A DNA stretch of 10,567 bases, from contig CAJUQF010000069.1 of the NCBI GenBank assembly GCA_910588315.1, positions 1-10,567 of the forward strand, given 5' to 3'. Below the pieces are notes generated by a model, which had not been told where the DNA came from, made no database searches, and worked only from the letters and a program-made list of their open reading frames with translations. Each line of letters starts with the position of its first letter. Position 1 is the first letter of the stretch. The DNA comes from an uncultured Christensenellaceae bacterium. GTDB taxonomy: Bacteria; Bacillota; Clostridia; Christensenellales; Pumilibacteraceae. Made by a program: the position numbers and the translations under genes. Positions 1 through 6,598 of the stretch are shown one piece after another.

Positions 1-43
1 GAGGCTTTTACCGTACAAAAATAAAGAGCAAAACATATCATAA
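1..43 (+). other. probable 3' end of an upstream coding gene (frame uncertain)
   Basis: The 42 bases before recJ carry no promoter or terminator that I can see. The frame starting at base 2 is open and ends in TAA at 41-43, which shares its last A with the recJ ATG (TAATG). That overlap is typical of translationally coupled operon genes and recurs at the miaB/mutS junction here. Its 13 visible residues are too few to identify a family. The frame starting at base 1 also ends nearby (TAA at 22-24), and the frame starting at base 3 stays open to a stop near 113, so the frame is not proven. In Clostridia the gene before recJ is often secF, but nothing here confirms it. Confidence 0.3.
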
Positions 44-2388
44 TGAATTTGACAACGCAGAAAATCAACAGTACAGTTCTCGATCCGATCGAGATCGAAA
101 ACATCAGTGCTAAACTCGGACTTAACAAGAAGCTCGTAGAGTTGTTGATGTTGCGCGGTTATGATAATGTCGATGCCATAAACGTATTTCTTCATCCGGA
201 TATCAATAACTTTTATCCGCCGGAAGAAATGCTCGGTATGAATAAGTGCTGTGAGCGTTTGAAAACAGCGCTCGAAAACGGCGAGCGCATCGTTGTTTAC
301 GGCGATTACGATGCCGACGGTATTTGCGCCTCGTCTATTTTGTCTTTGTATCTGTCTCAGAACGGTGCGGAAGTTTATACGCACATTCCCGACAGGATAG
401 GCGAAGGCTACGGATTAAACGTCGAGAGCATAGAACGCATAATAGAAAACGTCATGCCCGATCTTATTTTGACTTGCGACTGCGGGATATCCGCGGTAGA
501 AGAAGTCGAACTTGCCAATGAACTAGGCGTGGATATTATCGTTACCGATCATCACGAAGTCGGCGAGATACGACCGGATTGCATTATAGTCAACCCGCAT
601 CAATCAGATTGCAAATATCCGTTTAAAGATTTATGCGGCGCAGGCGTCGCGCTTAAAATCGTACAAGCGCTCGGCGGGATATCCGCTATCGAGCAATTTT
701 ACGATCTTGCCGCTATCGCTACGGTTGCCGATCTCGTCAGCATGACGGATGAAAACCGTCTTATAGTTCAGCTTGGGCTTATAAGCATGGCGCACAGTAA
801 AAATTTCGGTGTTGCCGCGCTTGTCGATTCATTGAAACTTAAAACGGTCACTTCATCGGATATAGCATTTAAGATAGCGCCGCGCATAAACGCCGCAGGA
901 AGAATGGGCAGTGCGTATCGTGCTTTCGAGCTTTTTACGTCATCCGATCCGGTCGTTGTAAACGATAGGCTCAATCAAATCATTCAAGCCAATAACGACA
1001 GAAAATCGCTTTGCGACGAATTATACGATCAAGCTATCGACATATTGCGCGGTGAAGATTTGGTCGATAAAAAAGCCATTGTCATTACGAGCGATAAATG
1101 GGAGAAGGGAATAACCGGTATACTGGCGGCACGGCTTGTCGGAGACTTTAAACGTCCGGTATTCGTGTTGGTAAAAAACAATGACGAATATAAAGGTACA
1201 TGTCGCAGTATAGAAGGGATCAATATATACGAATTGCTCCGCAAGCAGGCAGATATCCTCAAAGAATTCGGCGGGCATAATCAAGCAGCCGGTTTTACGA
1301 TTTTGCCCGAACATATAGATGAGTTTAAGAGTCGAATATACGCCGAGCTGGATAGCGTCGATCCGGATATATTTATACCGTCTCTCAAATACGATATGGA
1401 ACTCGGCGAATCGGACGTTACGTCCGAATTTGCGGCATCGCTCGATTTATTGGAACCTACCGGAAACAACGGTAATCCAAAGCCTCTTTTTATGTCCAAA
1501 ACAAAGTCGCTCACCGCAGCTCCGCTTAAAAACAATATAAATCATACATTGTTAAAGTCTTCGGGCGGTTTGCAATTTTTTGCTTACAATTCATACAAGC
1601 TCAATACGTATTATAACGGCAATGCCGAACGGGAAATGATTTACGAGCTTGCGGAAGGCGATTACTCGCCGCGTTTGTATCTGCGCGGCTGTGCATTAAC
1701 TCGTTTGTCGGTCAACGATACGATAGCACGTGCCGGATATTTGAGAATGCTCAATTATCCGCAGTCTAATAATGTAAATTACAAGAAATATGATCCTTCG
1801 GAACTAAACGATCTTATCGACGGCAAATTCGGGATACTTATTATTGCCGGCAGTAAAGATGCTTACGAGCGCTGCGCCGATATGAACAACGATAATATCG
1901 TTATGCACGAAATATTATCCGAAACCGCTGCCAATGTGTACACGCGGCTGATCGTATCCCCGGAACTATCCAAATCATTCATGCTTGAAAATTACAAGAG
2001 AATAATATTTTTGGATTCGCCTCCGTCGGATAACGTTATCGGCTATATAAACAAACGTACGACTGCGACGGTATTTATACCGAAAGAGAACAATCTACCG
2101 GAATTATTCAAATGCGTAAAATCGGACAGGAAAATATTCGGAGAATATTATAACGCGATCAAATCGCATACAAACATAAAAGCTCCGAATGTATTTGCGT
2201 ATTTTAAGTCTTTACACGCTATTGTCAAAACGCTCGAATTACCTCAATTTATAGCGTGTCTGTCGGTATTCATGCAGTTAAAACTGTTATCATTCAAGCC
2301 TAACGACGGCATTACCGTTTCATCGGGTAATTCGTCACTCGAAAATTCAGAAATTTACAAACATATCGAGGCGTGGCAAAATGAGTGA
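43..2388 (+). CDS. recJ: single-stranded-DNA-specific 5'-3' exonuclease RecJ
   Basis: Cytoplasmic Mn/Mg-dependent exonuclease that degrades single-stranded DNA 5' to 3' in recombination, base-excision and mismatch repair. The protein has 781 residues, the usual length for the long Firmicutes form (B. subtilis RecJ is about 786). DHH phosphoesterase motifs are visible in order: GDYDADG at 87-93, D146 in TCDCG, the DHH triad D169-H171, and D230 in ATVADL. The linker signature PRINAAGRMG is at 280-289 and the DHHA1 motif GGHNQAAG at 410-417. An OB-fold region (about 445-560) and a long C-terminal region follow. The ATG at 43 is chosen because it overlaps a TAA (41-43); a weak AAAGAG lies 14 nt upstream. 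The 3' end overlaps rsh by 8 nt. The OB-fold loop usually written PFGxGNP reads PTGNNGNP, one residue longer than usual. Identification is secure. Confidence 0.97.
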   Translation: MNLTTQKINSTVLDPIEIENISAKLGLNKKLVELLMLRGYDNVDAINVFLHPDINNFYPPEEMLGMNKCCERLKTALENGERIVVYGDYDADGICASSILSLYLSQNGAEVYTHIPDRIGEGYGLNVESIERIIENVMPDLILTCDCGISAVEEVELANELGVDIIVTDHHEVGEIRPDCIIVNPHQSDCKYPFKDLCGAGVALKIVQALGGISAIEQFYDLAAIATVADLVSMTDENRLIVQLGLISMAHSKNFGVAALVDSLKLKTVTSSDIAFKIAPRINAAGRMGSAYRAFELFTSSDPVVVNDRLNQIIQANNDRKSLCDELYDQAIDILRGEDLVDKKAIVITSDKWEKGITGILAARLVGDFKRPVFVLVKNNDEYKGTCRSIEGINIYELLRKQADILKEFGGHNQAAGFTILPEHIDEFKSRIYAELDSVDPDIFIPSLKYDMELGESDVTSEFAASLDLLEPTGNNGNPKPLFMSKTKSLTAAPLKNNINHTLLKSSGGLQFFAYNSYKLNTYYNGNAEREMIYELAEGDYSPRLYLRGCALTRLSVNDTIARAGYLRMLNYPQSNNVNYKKYDPSELNDLIDGKFGILIIAGSKDAYERCADMNNDNIVMHEILSETAANVYTRLIVSPELSKSFMLENYKRIIFLDSPPSDNVIGYINKRTTATVFIPKENNLPELFKCVKSDRKIFGEYYNAIKSHTNIKAPNVFAYFKSLHAIVKTLELPQFIACLSVFMQLKLLSFKPNDGITVSSGNSSLENSEIYKHIEAWQNE
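2368..2371 (+). promoter_or_regulatory. Shine-Dalgarno site for rsh inside the recJ 3' end
   Basis: GAGG lies 9 nt upstream of the ATG at 2381, within the last codons of recJ. It supports that start codon and, with the 8-nt gene overlap (ATGAGTGA), suggests coupled translation. Confidence 0.6.
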
Positions 2389-4576
2389 AGAAGATAAAAA
2401 CATCGAACAAACGGCGATCGAGATCGTTAAACGTGAAAGCGAACATTTACGTTCGCGGTATTTGCTTATGTACAACGATAAGCAGATAGAAACTGCCGAC
2501 AAAGCGCTTGAATTTGCCATTAAAATGCACGACGGACAGCGCCGCGCTTCGGGCGAACCGTACGTTACGCACCCGATAGCCGTTGCAAATTTATTGCTCG
2601 ATATCGGTATGGACAGCGCTACTATAGCCGCTGCGCTTTTGCACGATTGTATAGAGGATACCGCGGCGACGCCGGAAGAAATAACCGATCTTTTCGGTTC
2701 GGAAGTATGTACGTTGGTAACGGCTGTCACCAAGCTCGAAAAAATAGTATTTAAATCGAAGGAAGAAGAACAAGCCGAAAATTTCAGACGCATGTTTTTT
2801 GCTATGGCAAAAGATATACGCGTTATCCTGATCAAACTTGCGGATAGATTGCATAACATGCGTACTTTGAGCGCACTGTCACACGAAAGGCAGATAGCAA
2901 TCGCGACCGAAACGCTTGATATTTACGCGCCGCTTGCATCGCGGCTTGGGCTGTCGTTTTATAAATGCGAGCTTGACGATTTATGTTTAAAAACACTGCA
3001 TCCAGATGCTTACGACGAATTGGTAAAAGCAGTTTCGCTTAAGCGTGCTGAGCGTCGTGATCTCGTGGAACATATTTGCGAGACGCTCAGAAAAACACTT
3101 TCAGAGCTTAACATAAACGGACAGGTAAGCGGCAGACCCAAACATTTTTACAGTATTTATAAAAAAATGGTCGGTCAGAACAAAACGTTCGATCAGATTT
3201 ACGATTTATCTGCAGTACGCGTGATAGTGGAAAGCGTACGAGATTGTTATGAAGTTCTCGGCGTGATCCATACCATGTGGAAACCGATCCCCGGCAGATT
3301 CAAGGATTATATAGCCGTTCCCAAGCCGAATAATTACAGATCGCTGCATACTACGGTAATGACGAATTACGGGTCGCCGTTTGAAATCCAGATACGTACA
3401 TTTGAAATGCACAAGATCGCAGAATACGGTATCGCGGCACATTGGAAGTACAAAGAGAACCGTGTCGCGGATTCCGATCTCGATGAAAAACTCGAATGGC
3501 TACGCGGCGTCATGGAAACGGAAAAAGCTCAAACCGCAGATCCCGAGGAATTTTACGAATCGCTTAAACTCGATTTGTACAGCGGTCAAGTCTTTGTTTT
3601 CACTCCGCGCGGTGATGTCATAGCATTGCCGGAAGGCTCTACGCCTATTGACTTTGCATATACAGTTCATTCCGAAGTCGGTAATAAATGTATCGGAGCA
3701 AAAGTTAATAACAAGATCGTTCCGCTTGAGACAAAACTTCAAACCGGTGATTACGTAGATATAATCACGTCGCCCAATGCCAAGGGTCCAAGTCGAGACT
3801 GGTTGCGCTTTATAAAAACGTCGACGGCAAAAAGCAAGATCCGAGCGTTTTTTAAGCATGCAATGAAAGACGAAAACATCAAACGCGGTAAAGAGATACT
3901 CGAACGCGACGCTAAAGTACGAGGATTTAATCTCGGCGACTTACTTGTACCGAAATGGTTGGACGTCATCATGCTCAGGTATTCGTTTTCATCGCTTAAC
4001 GATATGTATGCGTCCGTCGGCTACGGCGCATATACATCAAACCAAATATTGCTTAAACTAATCGACTTCTATCGCCGCGAACATCCCGTAGAACATGAAA
4101 AGACCGTTTCGTCGTCATCGAGCAGAAACGAGGGACAGGGAATAATCGTAAACGGTCACGATGATATGCTTGTACGAATGGCTAAATGCTGTTCGCCTGT
4201 GCCGGGCGACGGCATAATCGGTTATGTGTCACGCGGCAGAGGCGTTACGATCCACCGAGATAATTGCCCGAATATTAAAAACGCCGAAAGTTTCAGACTC
4301 ATAGAAGCGCATTGGAGCGGGAAACATTGCGCGCCGTTTATCGCATCGCTTACGATAGAATGTAAAGATACCGACGGCGTTCTTGCGCGCGTCACAAAAG
4401 TTGTATCGGATATGAAGGTCTCTATCGAATCGCTTTCGGCTCGTGCCATAGACAGAGAACAACGCGGAATAATCTCTCTGAACGTTCGCAGCACATCGCC
4501 GGAACAGCTCGAACTTGTTATAAATAAAGTCAAGTCGGTACGCAACGTCGATAAAGTATATCGCACCATGAACTGA
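2381..4576 (+). CDS. rel: bifunctional (p)ppGpp synthetase/hydrolase, RelA/SpoT (Rel) family
   Basis: Makes and degrades the alarmone (p)ppGpp in the stringent response to amino-acid starvation; works on the ribosome. It has 731 residues, the normal length for Firmicutes Rel. The hydrolase HD domain is intact: H64, H88-D89, E92-D93 and D155 match the metal ligands known from Streptococcus Rel with a constant offset of 11. The synthetase domain is intact too: GRPKHFYSIYKK at 251-262, D275, the RFKD motif at 306-309 (the RXKD form typical of bifunctional enzymes), and E335 in EIQIRT. A TGS domain (about 402-463) contains H430, corresponding to the tRNA-end-contacting histidine of E. coli RelA. 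A CC/zinc-finger region follows (C603, C604, H625, C629), then a C-terminal ACT domain (about 655-730). It overlaps recJ by 8 nt and ends 11 nt before the MBL gene. Both catalytic halves look active. Confidence 0.97.
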   Translation: MSEEDKNIEQTAIEIVKRESEHLRSRYLLMYNDKQIETADKALEFAIKMHDGQRRASGEPYVTHPIAVANLLLDIGMDSATIAAALLHDCIEDTAATPEEITDLFGSEVCTLVTAVTKLEKIVFKSKEEEQAENFRRMFFAMAKDIRVILIKLADRLHNMRTLSALSHERQIAIATETLDIYAPLASRLGLSFYKCELDDLCLKTLHPDAYDELVKAVSLKRAERRDLVEHICETLRKTLSELNINGQVSGRPKHFYSIYKKMVGQNKTFDQIYDLSAVRVIVESVRDCYEVLGVIHTMWKPIPGRFKDYIAVPKPNNYRSLHTTVMTNYGSPFEIQIRTFEMHKIAEYGIAAHWKYKENRVADSDLDEKLEWLRGVMETEKAQTADPEEFYESLKLDLYSGQVFVFTPRGDVIALPEGSTPIDFAYTVHSEVGNKCIGAKVNNKIVPLETKLQTGDYVDIITSPNAKGPSRDWLRFIKTSTAKSKIRAFFKHAMKDENIKRGKEILERDAKVRGFNLGDLLVPKWLDVIMLRYSFSSLNDMYASVGYGAYTSNQILLKLIDFYRREHPVEHEKTVSSSSSRNEGQGIIVNGHDDMLVRMAKCCSPVPGDGIIGYVSRGRGVTIHRDNCPNIKNAESFRLIEAHWSGKHCAPFIASLTIECKDTDGVLARVTKVVSDMKVSIESLSARAIDREQRGIISLNVRSTSPEQLELVINKVKSVRNVDKVYRTMN

Positions 4577-4587
4577 GCGGGTGTTAT

Positions 4588-5193
4588 ATGAAAATTTATA
4601 CGCTTACACTCGGTTGTTGCGCTACCAATACATATATTATCATTGACAACGGCGCGGCGGCGGTGATCGACCCGGCAGACTCTCCCGATCGTATTTTCGA
4701 TTTTCTTGCTAAGAACAACGCCGCACTCGACAGCGTGCTCGTCACGCACGGACATTTCGATCATATCGGAGCCGTATCCGCATTGCAAAAACATGGAGCA
4801 AAGGTTTTTATGTCGAAAACAGACTACGATCTTATCGATTTCGACGAACCTGATAGCTTGTTCGGTACAGGTAACGGCAGCTTCTCGCTTGATACGGCTG
4901 TTTGTGACAGAATCGAATATAATGTAATCGGACATACATTCAAAGCGATTTCAACCCCCGGACATACGCCCGGCGGATTATGTTACGTATTGGAGAACGA
5001 AGTAATATTTTCAGGTGACACTTTGTTTCGAGCGGGAATAGGGCGTACGGATTTTATGCTCGGAGCTTTTACAGAACTAATCACGTCTGTCAAAAAATTA
5101 TATGCTTTGCCCGGCGATCTTACAGTATTGCCCGGACATGGCGCGCCCACCACGCTCGATTTCGAAAGAGAGAATAATCCATATGTACGATAG
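4588..5193 (+). CDS. MBL-fold metallo-hydrolase, glyoxalase II-like (YcbL type)
   Basis: Small cytoplasmic metallo-beta-lactamase-fold hydrolase of 201 residues with no signal peptide. The metal site is complete: HxHxDH at 54-59 (THGHFDH), H126 in STPGHTPGG, D144 in FSGDTLF, and H184 in LPGHG. This is the two-metal pattern of glyoxalase II and its short YcbL-like relatives. It lacks the longer C-terminal helical domain of classic GloB, so the true substrate is unknown; hydroxyacylglutathione is only one possibility. The ATG at 4588 lies 11 nt after the rsh stop, with only a weak GCGGG before it. The 3' end overlaps hemZ by 11 nt. A gene of this family commonly follows relA in Firmicutes, so the place in the operon is conserved even though the role is not known. 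Confidence 0.9.
   Translation: MKIYTLTLGCCATNTYIIIDNGAAAVIDPADSPDRIFDFLAKNNAALDSVLVTHGHFDHIGAVSALQKHGAKVFMSKTDYDLIDFDEPDSLFGTGNGSFSLDTAVCDRIEYNVIGHTFKAISTPGHTPGGLCYVLENEVIFSGDTLFRAGIGRTDFMLGAFTELITSVKKLYALPGDLTVLPGHGAPTTLDFERENNPYVR
5164..5172 (+). promoter_or_regulatory. Shine-Dalgarno site for hemZ
   Basis: The purine run GAAAGAGAG lies about 10 nt before the ATG at 5183 and inside the end of the MBL gene. It favours this start over the in-frame ATG at 5102. Confidence 0.55.
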
Positions 5194-6550
5194 CGATATC
5201 AGATCTAATACGGAGCTTGTCGATGTCGCTAGATTGTTTTTCGGCGAGGAGTATCCCGAAATAAGCATAAATTCGATAGGTAACGAATTTTCGGTAAAAG
5301 TTAAAAATTCGATTTATCGTATGACGTATACCGATAAATGTTATAAAACTATACCAGTCGAACATATGCACGGCAGACTGTCCAAGATCGCGGTATATGA
5401 TGCGTTATCCGCATTTACGGGAAAAATCATGCCCTGGGGAGCGCTTACGGGCGTGCGTCCCACAAAGTTATTTTACGAACTTTTAAAAAACGGCATCGAT
5501 AAAAACGAGACCACGCGCTTAATGCAAAAAATTTATCGCATCAGTGAAAAACGGGCGAAAATATTGAGCGATATCATATCGGCGCAAAGCGGTAAAGTCG
5601 AGTTCGACCGAGAGTTTGTAAATCTATACGTGCATATCCCGTATTGCACTACACGCTGCTCGTATTGTTCGTTTGTGTCTATGCCCATAGATAAGTGCCG
5701 CAAGCAATCTATCGAATATGTCAATAGACTGTGCGACGAGATACGCACCACGCGTGATATCATAGAAAAATACGGTAAGAAAGTTTTGTCGGTATATATC
5801 GGCGGAGGCACACCTACGTCGCTTGACGACAAATCGTTCGATGCCGTGCTTTCGGCTATCGGATCTTACGGCGTCGAATATACTTGCGAAGCGGGACGCC
5901 CGGATACGGTTACGAAAGAAAAGTGCGACATCATGAAAACTCACGGCATAACGCGCGTGTGCGTCAATCCGCAAACCATGAACGACGATACGTTGAGTAA
6001 AATAGGTCGAAAGCATACGGTAACCGATTTTTATAAAGTATATGATATCGTTTCCGCATACGGTTTCGATATCAACTGCGATTTGATAGCCGGCCTTGCC
6101 GAAGAAACTCCGATCGATTTTAAAAAAAGCTTCGATAGCGTAACGGCGCTTTCACCGCAAAACATAACAGTACATTCTTTGTCCAAAAAGAACGGCAGTG
6201 CCATACGCTACGATTCCGGAGAAAATTTTAACGCTGCCGCAATGCTCGACTATGCCTTGGACAATTCCGGTAAGTATGTGCCGTACTATTTATACAGGCA
6301 AAAACGACAAGCCGGTAATCTCGAAAATGTTGGGTTTTCGCTTGTCGGTAATGAGTGTATAAACAATATAACCACAATGGAAGAAACAGTCGGAGTATTG
6401 GCTTGCGGCGCAGGCGCTATATCCAAAGTTATCGGCGACGGAACGATAACCAGGTTCGCAAACATGCGTGATGTCGGGCTGTATATCTCGCGGTTTGATG
6501 AAAAAATGCAAAAGCGCGCGGACTTTTTCTACGACACATTAAGTAAGTAG
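5183..6550 (+). CDS. hemZ: HemZ-type radical SAM protein (coproporphyrinogen dehydrogenase-like)
   Basis: Radical S-adenosylmethionine enzyme of the HemN/HemW/HemZ superfamily, 455 residues, cytoplasmic. The cluster motif CTTRCSYC gives C155, C159 and C162, and GGGTPT at 207-212 is the SAM-binding glycine motif. The N-terminal signature TGVRPTKLFYELL (89-101) and the C-terminal YRQKRQAGNLENVGF (371-385) are features I associate with HemZ. The residue two places after the last cluster cysteine is F164, not the fourth cysteine of true HemN. The activity is therefore unproven: oxidative decarboxylation of coproporphyrinogen III is the annotated role, but HemW-like heme binding or another reaction is possible. 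No other heme gene is in the window. The start at 5183 is chosen over 5102 because the extra 27 residues are only the MBL gene read out of frame, and an AG-rich ribosome site precedes 5183. It overlaps the MBL gene by 11 nt. Confidence 0.88.
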   Translation: MYDSDIRSNTELVDVARLFFGEEYPEISINSIGNEFSVKVKNSIYRMTYTDKCYKTIPVEHMHGRLSKIAVYDALSAFTGKIMPWGALTGVRPTKLFYELLKNGIDKNETTRLMQKIYRISEKRAKILSDIISAQSGKVEFDREFVNLYVHIPYCTTRCSYCSFVSMPIDKCRKQSIEYVNRLCDEIRTTRDIIEKYGKKVLSVYIGGGTPTSLDDKSFDAVLSAIGSYGVEYTCEAGRPDTVTKEKCDIMKTHGITRVCVNPQTMNDDTLSKIGRKHTVTDFYKVYDIVSAYGFDINCDLIAGLAEETPIDFKKSFDSVTALSPQNITVHSLSKKNGSAIRYDSGENFNAAAMLDYALDNSGKYVPYYLYRQKRQAGNLENVGFSLVGNECINNITTMEETVGVLACGAGAISKVIGDGTITRFANMRDVGLYISRFDEKMQKRADFFYDTLSK

Positions 6551-6562
6551 TTTTAAAATCAC

Positions 6563-6591
6563 TGTACAAATACGTTGTAATAGTGTATAAT
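6563..6591 (+). promoter_or_regulatory. sigma-A-like promoter for miaB-mutS-mutL
   Basis: A perfect -10 TATAAT lies at 6586-6591. TGTACA at 6563-6568 matches 4 of 6 bases of TTGACA and sits at the optimal 17-bp spacing. Transcription would be expected to begin about 7 nt after the -10, at or next to the A of the miaB ATG (6599). It lies in the only true intergenic gap of the window, which strengthens the call. No terminator is visible before it, so read-through from hemZ may add to expression. Confidence 0.6.
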
Positions 6592-6596
6592 TATAC
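6585..6596. repeat. 12-bp perfect palindrome over the -10 element
   Basis: GTATAATTATAC reads the same on both strands and contains the TATAAT of the miaB promoter. It might be an operator half-site pair or simply a chance product of AT-rich sequence around a -10 box. No second copy was noticed. Confidence 0.3.
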
Positions 6597-6598
6597 GC

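Noticed and set aside
86..97. Shared CGATCGAGATCG near the 5' ends of recJ and rsh (also near 2415) as a regulatory repeat
   Set aside because: Both copies encode Ile-Glu-Ile with favoured codons inside the coding sequence; chance explains it.
4918..4923. TATAAT inside the MBL gene as an internal promoter
   Set aside because: The nearest TTG-type hexamer is only about 10 bp upstream, too close for sigma-A spacing.
4222..4935. 237-codon minus-strand open frame across the rsh/MBL junction
   Set aside because: Both genes beneath it are clearly real and conserved; the translation has no domain signature and no ribosome site was evident.
5102..5182. Longer hemZ start at the ATG at 5102 (27 extra residues)
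   Set aside because: It overlaps the MBL gene by 92 nt, the added residues show no HemZ similarity, and an AG-rich ribosome site precedes the later ATG at 5183.
6565..6579. TACAA-ATACG-TTGTA inverted repeat as a terminator
   Set aside because: The stem is only 5 bp and AT-rich with no following T run, and it overlaps the -35 region of the promoter.
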